Shown here: one piece after another, positions 40,720 through 49,217 of the stretch
Layout of the letters: every line of letters starts with the position of its first letter
Position numbering within the stretch: the stretch's first letter is position 1
NCBI GenBank assembly: GCA_046330225.1
Contig: JAXLTD010000003.1
Location: 248,001 to 312,000, forward strand
Source: CANJIV01 sp046330225
GTDB taxonomy: Bacteria > Actinomycetota > Thermoleophilia > Solirubrobacterales > Solirubrobacteraceae
Reading direction: 5' to 3'
DNA: 64,000 bases
Position numbers and translations under genes: made by a program
Notes under the pieces: generated by a model
The model's input: only the letters and a program-made list of their open reading frames with translations
Told to the model about the DNA's origin: nothing
The model's database searches: none

Positions 40720-41486
40720 TGCACTACAAGCGCGTCATTCCCTGCCTCGACGTCGACGCCGGGCGGGTGGTGAAGGGGACGAACTTCGTGGCGATCCGCG
40801 ACGCCGGCGATCCGGTGGCGATGGCGGCGGCCTACGACGCGGCCGGGGCCGACGAGCTGGTGTTCCTCGACATCACGGCCACGCACGAGAAGCGCGACAC
40901 CATCGTCGAGCTGGCCCGGCGGACCGCCGACGACGTCTTCGTGCCCTTCACGATCGGGGGCGGGATCCGGTCGGTCGCCGACGCGCAGGCCGTGCTGGAC
41001 GCCGGCGCCGACAAGGTCTCGGTCAACTCCGCCGCCGTCGCCCGGCCGGAGCTCGTGGCCGAGCTCGCCGAGGTGTTCGGCGCCCAGTGCGTCGTGCTGG
41101 CGATCGACGCCCGCCGGCGGCCGGACGGCGGCTGGGAGGTGGTGATCGCCGGGGGCCGCGAGCCGACCGGCCGCGAGGCGGTCGCCTGGGCCGCCGAGGC
41201 GGCAGGCCTCGGGGCGGGGGAGATCCTCCTGACCAGCATGGACCGGGACGGCACGAAGGACGGCTACGACCTCGAGCTGATCCGCGCGGTGGCCGCGGCG
41301 GTCGACGTGCCCGTCATCGCGTCGGGCGGCGCCGGCACCCTCGATCACCTCGTGGCCGGGCTGCAGGCCGGCGCCGATGCCGTGCTCGTGGCGTCGATCT
41401 TCCACTACGGCCAGCACACGGTGGCCGAGGCCAAGGCGGCGCTCGCCGCCGCTGGGCTGCCGGTCCGCCCGCTGCCGGCCCCCTGA
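40719..41486 (+). CDS. hisF: Imidazole glycerol phosphate synthase, cyclase subunit
   Basis: A 255-residue TIM barrel that joins PRFAR with ammonia from HisH. The strand-1 Asp is in RVIPCLDVDAGRVVKG and the strand-5 Asp in VVLAIDARRRPDGGWEV. FTIGGGIRSV, KVSVNSAAV and VIASGGAGTLDHL complete the pattern. The ATG overlaps the hisA stop by one base (TGATG). It is the last gene of the cluster; hisI and hisE are not next to it. Confidence 0.96.
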   Translation: MHYKRVIPCLDVDAGRVVKGTNFVAIRDAGDPVAMAAAYDAAGADELVFLDITATHEKRDTIVELARRTADDVFVPFTIGGGIRSVADAQAVLDAGADKVSVNSAAVARPELVAELAEVFGAQCVVLAIDARRRPDGGWEVVIAGGREPTGREAVAWAAEAAGLGAGEILLTSMDRDGTKDGYDLELIRAVAAAVDVPVIASGGAGTLDHLVAGLQAGADAVLVASIFHYGQHTVAEAKAALAAAGLPVRPLPAP

Positions 41487-41878
41487 CCGCCTCGGGCTTG
41501 ATGCGGTGTCCGGCCGCGGGGCGGGACGGCGAGCGCGCGATTCGGCCGGTCCGGCCGGCCGAACTTCAGCCTCGGCCCGCAATCGCCGGGTCGGTGCGGG
41601 GCGCCGAGGCGGGGCTCGGCGGCGTCGCCCGGTGGTCAGAAGTCCATGAGGGTCATGCGTTTCCGTCTGCTGCGGCGTTCGCCTGCCGGCAACGGCCAGG
41701 TGTCCATGACCTGCAGGGGCGGTGCCCAGCGCGGAGGCCCTGCGCCGCTGCCGGTCAGAACCTCAGGTCCCGGCGCCCGCGCGCCCGGCGGCGGGCGCCC
41801 TCCCCACGTGACCCGCATGGCCCGGCCCCGCCGCCTTGGCCTGCCGGCCGTCACACATGACCAACCCGCTGCACGCCT
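41487..41878. other. 392-bp gap between hisF and the beta-propeller gene
   Basis: The convergent gap holds one strong hairpin (TTCGGCCGG at 41541-41549 with CCGGCCGAA at 41555-41563), a candidate his-operon terminator without a T-run. GGTCAGAA occurs twice (41635 and 41754). A minus-strand ORF (41636-41854, 72 codons) has rare Arg codons and no promoter or ribosome-binding signal. No tRNA or known RNA was recognised. Confidence 0.5.
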
Positions 41879-43150
41879 CTAGGGCTGCCGGACCGGCACG
41901 AGCGCGTGCAGCGACGTGTAGCCGGTGAGGAACAGCCAGCGGCCGTCGGTGATCACTGGGTCGAAGCCGCCCTTGGGGAACGTGAAGACCTTCTTGCCGG
42001 TCCGTGCGTCGAGGCCGATCGTGCGTCGGTTCCCGAGTTCGGCGAAGTACACGACGTTCCCGACGAGCGTCCCGCCGCCGGAGATCCGCCCCCCGGCGTC
42101 GTAGGACCAGCGCACCGATCCGGATTGCGCGTCGAAGGCGTAGAAGCTCCCGTCGTAGGAGCCCGCGAACGCCGTCGGGCCGAGGCCGGGGACGTTCGCC
42201 ACGACGGGCGCGGCGTAGACGTAGTTGCCGGTGCGCGTCGCCCAGGCCAGCTCACCGTCGCGCTGGGCGAACGAGTACATCCGCCCGTCGGTGTTGCCGA
42301 GGTAGACCCGGCCGAACCGCAGGGCCGCGGTGGAGTAGAACGTGCCGGAGCGGCCGAAGCTCCCGCCGTTCGTGCCCGTGGACCACACGCGCTTCCCGGT
42401 CTGCGCCCGCACCGCCTGGACCTGCCCGCCGTAGTCGCCGAAGTAGAGGTTGCCGTTCGCCAGCGCCGGGCCGCCCTTGACCGCGCCGGCGGCCTGGTAG
42501 GTCCAGAGGGTCTTCCCGGTGCGCGCCGAGAGGGCGTACACGGTGCCGCCCTCGGTGCCGAAGGCCAGCTTTCCGTCGTACAGGAGGGGGGAGGACTCCG
42601 AGCGGCTGCCGAGGTCCTTGCTCCAGAGGATCTTCCCGTCCCGGGTGCGCAGGGCGACCGCCCGGCCATTCGCGCCCTTGCTGCGCTCGAGGATCGTGAC
42701 GTAGACGACGCCGCCCCCCACGGCAGGCGTCGACGCGGCCAGCGACCCGAGCTTGTGGCGCCACCTCACCTTCCCGGTCCGCTTGTCGAACGCTCGCAGC
42801 ATGCCGCCATCGTTCAGCTGGTAGAGCGTGTCGCCCTCGAGGGCGGGCGGGAACTCGAGCAGCACCTCGCCGGACACCTGCCACTGCTGGCGGAACGGCG
42901 GCGCCGGGGACTTCGGCTCCTGGAACGCCCGGATGCGCGACGGGGTCAGGCCGTACAGCGGCCAGTCGTAGGTGCGCGGCTTCGGCGGCGGCGCGGCGGC
43001 CGTGGTTGTGGCCTCGACCGTGAACTCGACATCAGGGTTCGAGACGTCGCTCGGCTCGCGGAACAGGAAGTAGGCCGCGACGGCGAGCCCGGCAAGGGTG
43101 GCGAGCACGACGCCGGCCACGACGAGCAGGCGCTTGCGGCGGGGCGACAT
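41879..43150 (-). CDS. Membrane-anchored PQQ-like beta-propeller protein
   Basis: A 423-residue protein with a basic N terminus (MSPRRKRL), one hydrophobic segment at ~8-30, a Pro/Thr-rich linker and then repeated WD/PQQ-type blades. Each blade has a TGK-x-x-W motif (RTGKVRWRHK, RDGKILWSKD, RTGKTLWTYQ, QTGKRVWSTG, RDGELAWATR, QSGSVRWSYD, RTGKKVFTFP), about seven in all. It faces the outside of the membrane. Such folds act as scaffolds (BamB-like) or as quinoprotein relatives; no PQQ-ligand set is obvious. The ATG follows TACCAT by 8 nt. Confidence 0.8.
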   Translation of the reverse strand: MSPRRKRLLVVAGVVLATLAGLAVAAYFLFREPSDVSNPDVEFTVEATTTAAAPPPKPRTYDWPLYGLTPSRIRAFQEPKSPAPPFRQQWQVSGEVLLEFPPALEGDTLYQLNDGGMLRAFDKRTGKVRWRHKLGSLAASTPAVGGGVVYVTILERSKGANGRAVALRTRDGKILWSKDLGSRSESSPLLYDGKLAFGTEGGTVYALSARTGKTLWTYQAAGAVKGGPALANGNLYFGDYGGQVQAVRAQTGKRVWSTGTNGGSFGRSGTFYSTAALRFGRVYLGNTDGRMYSFAQRDGELAWATRTGNYVYAAPVVANVPGLGPTAFAGSYDGSFYAFDAQSGSVRWSYDAGGRISGGGTLVGNVVYFAELGNRRTIGLDARTGKKVFTFPKGGFDPVITDGRWLFLTGYTSLHALVPVRQP

Positions 43151-43158
43151 CCGGGCGG

Positions 43159-43164
43159 ATGGTA
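43159..43164 (-). promoter_or_regulatory. Putative -10 of the beta-propeller gene (TACCAT, minus strand)
   Basis: The minus-strand hexamer TACCAT ends 8 nt before the ATG at 43150. Confidence 0.5.
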
Positions 43165-43221
43165 GAGGCCCCGCCGGGCGGGTCCGCCGGTCCTCTGCGG
43201 GCGCGGCGCTGGCGCGGCGGC

Positions 43222-43227
43222 TACCGT
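43222..43227 (+). promoter_or_regulatory. Putative -10 of the nucleotidyltransferase gene (TACCGT)
   Basis: TACCGT lies 6 nt before the GTG at 43234, slightly shorter than the 7-9 nt seen elsewhere in the window. Confidence 0.4.
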
Positions 43228-43233
43228 GGCGCC

Positions 43234-44472
43234 GTGCCGCCGCCCCCGCCCGAGGTCCTCCTGAGCCGCCTGCGCGCGGCGCCCCACGCCCCGGCGGTGC
43301 TGGATGCCGCGGCCGGCCTGCCCGGCGTGCACGTGGTCGGCGGGACCGTCCGCGACGTGCTGCTCGGGACGGCGCCCGGCGACCTCGACCTCGTGGTCGA
43401 GGGCGACGGACTCGCCGCTGCCGAGGCGCTCGGCGCCCGCCTGGGTGCCGCGGTCGTCCCGCACGAGCGCTTCCTGACCGCGACGGTCCTGTTCGAGGGG
43501 CGGCCCGTCGACGTGGCGACAGCGCGCACCGAGCGCTACCCGGCGCCCGGCGCGCTGCCGGAGGTGGAGCCGGCGCCGCTCGCCTCGGACCTCCGCCGCC
43601 GCGACGTCACCGTCAACGCGATTGCCGTTGCGGTGAGCGGGCCCGATCCCGGCAGGCTCACGGAGGTGCCGGGGGCCGTCGCGGACCTGGAGCGCGGGTG
43701 CCTGCGCGTGCTGCACGCCCAGTCCTTCGCTGACGATCCGACCCGCCTGCTGCGGATCGCCCGCTACGCCGGTCGCCTCGGCTTCGACGTCGAGCCCGGG
43801 ACGGCGGCGCTCGCGCAGGCGGCAGCCGCGGGCGGCGCGCTCGCGACGGTCGCCGGACCCCGGGCCGGGTCTGAGCTGCTGCTCCTCTCCGGCGAGCCGG
43901 CGGCGCCGGCCGAGCTGCGCTGGTGCGAGCGCCTGGGCCTGGCCGCCGCCCTGCATCCGGGGTTCGCGGCCGATGGCGACCTCGCCGCCGCCGTGCTCGC
44001 GCTCCTTCCGGAAGACGCACGGGCCGACGCCGCGGTGCTCGCCGCCTGCGCGCGGGAAATACCGGCGGGCGAGCTGGCGGCGTGGCTCGACGCGCTCGGG
44101 GTGCCCGGGGAGGTGCGCGACCCGGCGGTGGCCGTCGCGGCTGGATCCGAGGCGCTGGCCGCTGCCCTGGGCGCCGCGCGCCGGCCGTCCGAGATCGCGG
44201 CGGCCGTCGCCGGCGTACCGCCGGAGGCGGTGGCGGTCGCGGGGGCGCTCGGGCCGGCCGGGCCGGCGCGGGCGTGGCTCGACGACCTCCGCCACGTCCG
44301 CCTCGAGATCGATGGCGCCGACCTCCTCGCCGCCGGCGTGGCCGAGGGGCCCGCCGTCGGGCGGGGACTCGCGGCCGCACGTGCGGCCAGGCTCGACGGC
44401 GCCGCCCCAGGGCGGGAGGAGCAGCTCCGCGCCGCCCTGGCCGCGGCAGGCGGCGCGCCGGGCCGCGGGTAG
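43234..44472 (+). CDS. Class II CCA tRNA nucleotidyltransferase / poly(A) polymerase family
   Basis: A 412-residue template-independent polymerase. The head domain has GGTVRDVLLGTAPGDLDLVV (residues ~36-56, with the catalytic DLD at 50-52), RRRDVTVNAIAV and DDPTRLLRIARYAGRLGFDVEP. The C-terminal half is Ala-rich helical neck/body. It repairs or adds the 3' CCA of tRNAs, or only part of it; some lineages split C- and A-adding enzymes, and poly(A) polymerases share these motifs. The GTG start is fixed by the TAnnnT element. Confidence 0.82.
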   Translation: MPPPPPEVLLSRLRAAPHAPAVLDAAAGLPGVHVVGGTVRDVLLGTAPGDLDLVVEGDGLAAAEALGARLGAAVVPHERFLTATVLFEGRPVDVATARTERYPAPGALPEVEPAPLASDLRRRDVTVNAIAVAVSGPDPGRLTEVPGAVADLERGCLRVLHAQSFADDPTRLLRIARYAGRLGFDVEPGTAALAQAAAAGGALATVAGPRAGSELLLLSGEPAAPAELRWCERLGLAAALHPGFAADGDLAAAVLALLPEDARADAAVLAACAREIPAGELAAWLDALGVPGEVRDPAVAVAAGSEALAAALGAARRPSEIAAAVAGVPPEAVAVAGALGPAGPARAWLDDLRHVRLEIDGADLLAAGVAEGPAVGRGLAAARAARLDGAAPGREEQLRAALAAAGGAPGRG

Positions 44473-44475
44473 CAT
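44470..44475 (+). promoter_or_regulatory. Putative -10 of the 44484 gene (TAGCAT)
   Basis: TAGCAT overlaps the stop of the nucleotidyltransferase gene and lies 8 nt before the ATG at 44484. Confidence 0.5.
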
Positions 44476-44483
44476 CACGCCCG

Positions 44484-45494
44484 ATGTCGCCCAGCCTCAA
44501 CGCCCTTCGCTGGTCCGGGGAGCCCGGCCACTACGAGGTCTACTACCTCTCCGCCACCGACCGCGCCAGCGGCGTCGGGCTGTGGATCCGCTACACGCTG
44601 CTCGCGCCGATCGGCCAGGAGCCGCCGACCTGCGCCCTGTGGTTCATGGCGATGGACCCGGCCGATCCGGCGGCGAACGTCGGCGCCAAGCGCACCTTCC
44701 CGATCGACGCGCTCCATGCGTCGGCGGAGCCGTTCGAGCTGCGAATCGGGGATGCAGTGCTGACCGACCGCGGGATGGCGGGAGGCTTTGGCGACGTGCG
44801 CTGGGATCTCGAGTGGGAGCCGGGCCCGGGCGGCTATGAGCACGTCGCGCCCGTCCTGCAGCGCGCCCGGATCGCCAAGACCGTGCTCGTCCTGCCGCAC
44901 GCCGATCTCTCCGTGCGGGGGACGGTCGCCTTCGGGGGCCGCGAGCTCACGCTGGACGGCGCCCGCGGCGGGCAGGCGCATCTCTGGGGCGCCAAGCACG
45001 CGGCCCGCTGGGCCTGGCTGCACGCCAGCGATCTCGAAACCCCGGCAGGGGATCCCTGTCCGGGCACGTTTGTGGACGGCGTGTCGGTCGTCGTCCCGCG
45101 GTTCGGGCGCGAGGTCGGGCCGAGCACGCCGGTCGTCGCCCGGATCGGGGGCGCCGACCTCCTGGCCACCTCGCCCAAGGCCGTCCTGACGGCGCCGAGC
45201 CGCTTCACGCTGACCGGCTGGGACTTCACCGTGACCGCCGGCGCTCGCCGCCTCGTCGCCGAGGTCTCGGCCCGCCGCGAGGACCTCGTCGGCGTCACGT
45301 ATCACGACCCCGACGGGGACCTGGCCTACTGCTACAACACCGAGGTGGCGGACCTGCGGCTGCACGTTTGGGAGCGCCGCCGCGGCGCGCCGGGCGGATG
45401 GGCGTTCGACCAGACGCTCGTGGCGCCGGGCCGGGCCCACTTCGAGTACGCCCAGCGCACGCCCGTGCCCGGCCTGGAGCTCGCCGTCCGATGA
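44484..45494 (+). CDS. Conserved-looking protein of unknown function (possible lipocalin-like fold)
   Basis: A 336-residue soluble protein, not confidently recognised. It has no signal peptide or membrane segment. It is rich in beta-strand-like text and aromatic residues (HYEVYYLSATDRASGVGLWIRY, LWFMAMDPADP, GDVRWDLEWEPG, HARWAWLHASDLE-like), arranged like the two-domain lipocalins of the AttH/CrtC and tocopherol-cyclase-like groups. That resemblance is weak. It overlaps pgeF by ATGA, so it is probably expressed with the sepF-linked genes. It lacks an obvious catalytic motif. Confidence 0.5.
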   Translation: MSPSLNALRWSGEPGHYEVYYLSATDRASGVGLWIRYTLLAPIGQEPPTCALWFMAMDPADPAANVGAKRTFPIDALHASAEPFELRIGDAVLTDRGMAGGFGDVRWDLEWEPGPGGYEHVAPVLQRARIAKTVLVLPHADLSVRGTVAFGGRELTLDGARGGQAHLWGAKHAARWAWLHASDLETPAGDPCPGTFVDGVSVVVPRFGREVGPSTPVVARIGGADLLATSPKAVLTAPSRFTLTGWDFTVTAGARRLVAEVSARREDLVGVTYHDPDGDLAYCYNTEVADLRLHVWERRRGAPGGWAFDQTLVAPGRAHFEYAQRTPVPGLELAVR

Positions 45495-46234
45495 CGCTCG
45501 CCGTCTCCCCGTTCCGGGAGGTTGGCGGCCGCTTCGAGGTCAGCCTGCCCGGCGCGACTGCGGCCTTCACCACGCGGGCCGGCGGCGTCTCCGCGCCGCC
45601 GTACGACACGCTGAATCTGGGCCCGTGGACCGAGGACGATCCGGCGGCAGTCGCCGAGAACCGCCGCCGCGCCGCCGCGGCTGCCGGTGCCGGGCCGGCG
45701 GCGCTGGCCCAGGGCCGCCAAGTCCACGGTGCGCGGGTGCTGCGCGTGGCCGGACGGCCGGGACCGGTGTGCGACGCGGACGGTCAGGCGACGGCGACGC
45801 CGGGAACGGTGCCGATCGTCCTGGTCGCCGACTGCCTCCCCATCGCCGTCGCCGGCGGCGGGGCGGTGGCGATGCTCCACGGAGGCTGGCGGGGCCTGGC
45901 CGCGGGCATCGTGGCGGAAGGCGTGCGGGCCGTCCGCGAGCTCGGCGCCCCGGACGCGCCGCTGGCCGCCGCGATCGGGCCGGGCGCCGGCGGCTGCTGC
46001 TACGAGGCCGGCGAGGACGTGCACGCAGCGTTCGCCAGGCTGGGGCCCGACGTGCGACACGGGCGCGCGGCAGACCTCAAGGCCGTCGCCCGGCTGCAGC
46101 TCGAGGCCGCCGGTGTCAGCACCGTCCACGATCTCGAGCTCTGCACCCTCTGCAGCCCGCCGGGGCTCTTCTTCTCCCACCGCCGCGACGGCGGCGTGAC
46201 CGGGCGCCAGGGCGGCCTCGCGTGGCTGAGCTGA
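45491..46234 (+). CDS. pgeF: Multicopper polyphenol oxidase-fold protein PgeF (YfiH)
   Basis: A 247-residue YfiH/PgeF-family protein. Family motifs are FTTRAGGVSAPPYDTLNLG, QVHGARV, VADCLPI, HGGWRGL, IGPGAGGCCYEAG and FFSHRRDGG. The metal-type His/Cys residues are all present. Members act on purine nucleosides and, in E. coli, remove misincorporated L-Ser from the peptidoglycan precursor. In Gram-positive genomes it lies beside yggS and sepF, as here. It overlaps both neighbours. Confidence 0.92.
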   Translation: MTLAVSPFREVGGRFEVSLPGATAAFTTRAGGVSAPPYDTLNLGPWTEDDPAAVAENRRRAAAAAGAGPAALAQGRQVHGARVLRVAGRPGPVCDADGQATATPGTVPIVLVADCLPIAVAGGGAVAMLHGGWRGLAAGIVAEGVRAVRELGAPDAPLAAAIGPGAGGCCYEAGEDVHAAFARLGPDVRHGRAADLKAVARLQLEAAGVSTVHDLELCTLCSPPGLFFSHRRDGGVTGRQGGLAWLS

Positions 46235-46884
46235 TTCGCGGCCTCGAGGCGGCGCGCGTGGCGGAGAACGTCGCCGCGGTGCGCGCCCGGATCGCGGCGG
46301 CCGCGGAGCGCGCCGGCCGGGCGCCCGCGTCCGTCGAGCTGTGCGCGGCCACGAAGTACGTCGCGCTCGACGAGATGGGCGTGCTCGCCGAGGCCGGGAT
46401 CACTCTGTGCGGCGAGAACCGGGCCCAGGACCTCGAGGCCAAGGCCGCCCGCTGGGGCGACCAGCTCACGTTCGACTTCATCGGCCACCTCCAGAGCCGC
46501 AAGGTCAGGCAGGTCGTGCCGCTCGTGCGCCTTATCCACTCGGTGGGGAGCGATTCGGTTCTGCGCCGCCTGGAGGCCGCCGCTGCACCGGACACCGAGG
46601 TGCTGGTGGAGGTCAACGTCGCGGGGGAGGAGTCCAAGAGCGGGATCGCCCCCGAAGACCTCGGGGCCTTCATCGCCCGTTCGCCGGTGCGCGTGACCGG
46701 GCTGATGGCGATGCCGCCGCTGGCCGAGAAGCCCGAGGAGAGCCGGCCCCATTTCGCCGCCGTTCGCCGCCTTGCCGAGGCCCACGGGCTGGCCCAGCTG
46801 TCGATGGGCACGACCCAGGATTTCGAGGTCGCGGTGGAGGAAGGGGCGACGATCGTGCGGATCGGCACGATCCTCTTCCGCTGA
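46222..46884 (+). CDS. PLP homeostasis protein (YggS/PLPBP family)
   Basis: A 220-residue single-domain alanine-racemase-fold protein. It binds PLP through Lys in LCAATKYVAL and shows GENRAQDLEAKA, FIGHLQSRKVRQV, VEVNVAGEESKSG and LSMGTTQDFEVAVEEGATIVRIGT (in parts). It has no catalytic activity and buffers PLP for other enzymes. The GTG at 46222 starts inside pgeF (13-nt overlap). The order pgeF-yggS-sepF is a standard actinobacterial/Gram-positive arrangement. Confidence 0.93.
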   Translation: MAELIRGLEAARVAENVAAVRARIAAAAERAGRAPASVELCAATKYVALDEMGVLAEAGITLCGENRAQDLEAKAARWGDQLTFDFIGHLQSRKVRQVVPLVRLIHSVGSDSVLRRLEAAAAPDTEVLVEVNVAGEESKSGIAPEDLGAFIARSPVRVTGLMAMPPLAEKPEESRPHFAAVRRLAEAHGLAQLSMGTTQDFEVAVEEGATIVRIGTILFR

Positions 46885-46900
46885 GCGGCGGATCCCGCGC

Positions 46901-46906
46901 TACGCT
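46901..46906 (+). promoter_or_regulatory. Putative -10 of sepF (TACGCT)
   Basis: TACGCT lies 46 nt before the sepF ATG, in the only sizable gap of this gene group. Confidence 0.4.
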
Positions 46907-46952
46907 TGCGCGGCAGGGAAATCGCCCCGGCAGGCGAACCCTCCGCATCGAG

Positions 46953-47516
46953 ATGGCTATTCGCGACACCTGGCACCGCGCCCTCGTCTACTTCGGTCTG
47001 GCCGAGGATCGCTACGACGACTACGACGAGCCGGCGGCTCCGCCGCCGCCCGAGCCCGAGGCCGAGATCGAGGAGCGCTACCGCGAGCGGCCGAACGTGC
47101 GCCGCCTCTCAGCGCGCCGCCGCCGCGACGAGATCGACGACATCTTCGGCGACGACGAGGGCGGCGGCTCCGAGCGCCGGACCGGCGTCCTGCGCCCGGT
47201 TCAGGGCTCCGGACGGTCGAACGGCCGCTCCGGCAACGACGTGCGCGTGCACCTCGTGATCCCCAAGAGCTTCAACGACGCCCAGCAGATCGCCGACAAG
47301 TTCAAGGACTCCATCCCGGTGATCCTGAACCTGCAGAGCTCCGACACGGATCTCTCCAAGCGCCTGATCGACTTCGCGAGCGGCCTCACCTACGCGCTCG
47401 ACGGCGGCATGCAGCGGATCGCCGACAAGGTGTTCCTGCTCACGCCGCGCAACGTCGAGGTCTCCGCGGAAGAGCGCGCCCGGCTGATCGAAAAGGGCTT
47501 CTTCAACCAGAGCTAG
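46953..47516 (+). CDS. sepF: Cell division protein SepF
   Basis: A 187-residue FtsZ anchor. The N-terminal amphipathic helix (MAIRDTWHRALVYFGLA) would bind the membrane. An acidic/Pro linker follows (~20-95), then the SepF domain with VHLVIPKSFNDAQQIADKFK, VILNLQSSDTDLSKRLIDFASGLTYALDG (in parts) and KVFLLTPRNVEVS. It polymerises and tethers FtsZ. ftsZ itself is not in this window, so the locus is split from the core division cluster. Confidence 0.95.
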   Translation: MAIRDTWHRALVYFGLAEDRYDDYDEPAAPPPPEPEAEIEERYRERPNVRRLSARRRRDEIDDIFGDDEGGGSERRTGVLRPVQGSGRSNGRSGNDVRVHLVIPKSFNDAQQIADKFKDSIPVILNLQSSDTDLSKRLIDFASGLTYALDGGMQRIADKVFLLTPRNVEVSAEERARLIEKGFFNQS

Positions 47517-49153
47517 TGGCCGGGACCGGCGCCGACGCGCTCGTGGGCGCGCTCGAGCAGGCCGGCGTCGAGGCGGTCTTCGGGCTGCCGGGCGTGCACG
47601 TCCTTCCGGTCTGGGCCGCGCTCCGGGAGTCGCCGATCCGCCTCGTCGGGACGCGGCACGAGCAGGCCGCCGCCTACGCTGCGGACGGGCTCGCCCGCAC
47701 GACCGGACGGCCGGGCGTCGCGATCGTGACGACCGGCCCCGGCGCGGCGAACACCGTCTGCGCCGTGGGGGAGGCGGCCGCCTCGGGCTCGCCGCTCGTC
47801 GTGATCGCCACCGACGTGGCCACCGGGATCCGCCGTCCCGGCGTGCACCGGGGCGCGCTGCACGAGACCGCCGGCCAGGCGGCCATGTTCTCCCCGTTCG
47901 TCAAGGCGGCGCTGCGGGCGGAGCGCGCGAGCGAGGTTGGTCCCGCGGTCGCCGCGGCCCTCGGCGCCGCGGCAGCGCCCCCGGCGGGGCCGGTGTGCGT
48001 GGAGATCCCGACCGACCTGCTCGGAGCCCAGGCGGATCGGGCGCCCCCGCCGGCGCGGCCTGCCGTGGCCGCTCCGCCCGATCCCGCCGCGATCGCCGCT
48101 GCCGCCGCGCTGCTCGGCGCCGCCCGCCAGCCCCTGATCTGGGCGGGGGGCGGCGCGGTGCGCGCGGGGGCCGGGCCTGCGCTCGCCGCGCTGGCGCAGC
48201 GCCTGGGCGCGCCGGTGCTCGAGACCTACGGCGCCCGCGGAATCATCCCGCCCGGCCACCCGAGCTGGGTCGGCCTGCCGCCGCACGTGCCCGAGGCCGG
48301 CAGGCTCTGGGACGAGGCCGACGCGGTGCTCGTGGCTGGCAGCGACCTCGACGGCATGTCGACGCAGAACTGGCGGATGCCCCAGCCGCCGCGCCTGGCC
48401 GTGATCGACGTCGATCCGGTCCGGGCGACGCGCGACTACCCCGCCGATGCCGCCGTGGCCGCGGACGCCGCCGCGGGCGCCGCGGCGCTGGGCGCAGCCC
48501 TCGCCGGCCCCGCCCAGGCCCCGTGGGCGGACCTGGAGGCCGGCCGAACGGCCGCCCGCGCGCGGATCGCGGCCGAGGCGCCCGGCGCCTGGGAGCTGCT
48601 CCGCACGCTCGCGGCGGTCGCAGGGCCCGACACGCCGGTGTTCGCCGACATGGCGATCCCCGGCTACTGGACCGCCGGGTTCCACCCCTTCGCCCGGCCA
48701 CGGCGCCTCGCCTACCCGGTCGGCTGGGGCACGCTGGGCTTTGCGTTCCCGGCGAGCCTCGGGGCCGCGGCCGCCGGGGAGGGTCCGGTGCTGTGCGTGT
48801 GCGGGGACGGCGGGTTCCTGTTTGCCTGCGGCGAACTGGCCACGGCGGCGCAGGAGGAGCTGGACGTGTGCGTGCTCGTCGTCGACGACGGCGGCTACGG
48901 GATGCTGCGCTACGACCAGGCGCGGGCCGGGTCGCCGGCGTTCGGCGTCGACCTGGCCGCGCCGGACTGGACCGGCCTGGCCGCCGCGTTCGGCGTCCCG
49001 GCCGAGACGGCGCCCGACCTCGGGGAGGGGCTGGCTGCCGCGCTTCGCCGCGGGCTGGCCGGCGGCGGGCCGCGGCTCGTGTCGGTGCAGGCCCAGCTGC
49101 CGCCTCCGCCGACGACCTCGCCGCGCTGGTACCGGGCGACCGCTGCCGGATAG
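47516..49153 (+). CDS. Thiamine-pyrophosphate enzyme, acetolactate synthase-like
   Basis: A 545-residue TPP enzyme with the N-terminal PYR domain (catalytic Glu ~49 in GTRHEQAAAYAADGLAR), a central Rossmann-like domain and a C-terminal PP domain. The cofactor motif starts GDGGFLFACGELATAAQEE and ends VVDDGGYG, with Asp in place of the first Asn usually found there. It could be acetolactate synthase, sulfoacetaldehyde acetyltransferase, benzoylformate decarboxylase-like or another. No small regulatory subunit (ilvN) is adjacent. It overlaps the sepF stop by one base (TAGTG), an unusual neighbour for that gene. Confidence 0.82.
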   Translation: MAGTGADALVGALEQAGVEAVFGLPGVHVLPVWAALRESPIRLVGTRHEQAAAYAADGLARTTGRPGVAIVTTGPGAANTVCAVGEAAASGSPLVVIATDVATGIRRPGVHRGALHETAGQAAMFSPFVKAALRAERASEVGPAVAAALGAAAAPPAGPVCVEIPTDLLGAQADRAPPPARPAVAAPPDPAAIAAAAALLGAARQPLIWAGGGAVRAGAGPALAALAQRLGAPVLETYGARGIIPPGHPSWVGLPPHVPEAGRLWDEADAVLVAGSDLDGMSTQNWRMPQPPRLAVIDVDPVRATRDYPADAAVAADAAAGAAALGAALAGPAQAPWADLEAGRTAARARIAAEAPGAWELLRTLAAVAGPDTPVFADMAIPGYWTAGFHPFARPRRLAYPVGWGTLGFAFPASLGAAAAGEGPVLCVCGDGGFLFACGELATAAQEELDVCVLVVDDGGYGMLRYDQARAGSPAFGVDLAAPDWTGLAAAFGVPAETAPDLGEGLAAALRRGLAGGGPRLVSVQAQLPPPPTTSPRWYRATAAG

Positions 49154-49203
49154 GCCGCCGGGCCGGTCGGAGCCGGCGGCGCCGGCGCCGGGCCCCGCTC
49201 GCG

Positions 49204-49209
49204 TACCAT
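49204..49209 (+). promoter_or_regulatory. Putative -10 of proC (TACCAT)
   Basis: TACCAT lies 8 nt before the ATG at 49218, in the gap after the TPP-enzyme gene. Confidence 0.5.
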
Positions 49210-49217
49210 CCCCGCCC

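Noticed and set aside
41636..41854. 72-codon minus-strand ORF after the beta-propeller gene
   Set aside because: Several rare Arg codons, no promoter hexamer or ribosome-binding site, no recognisable family.
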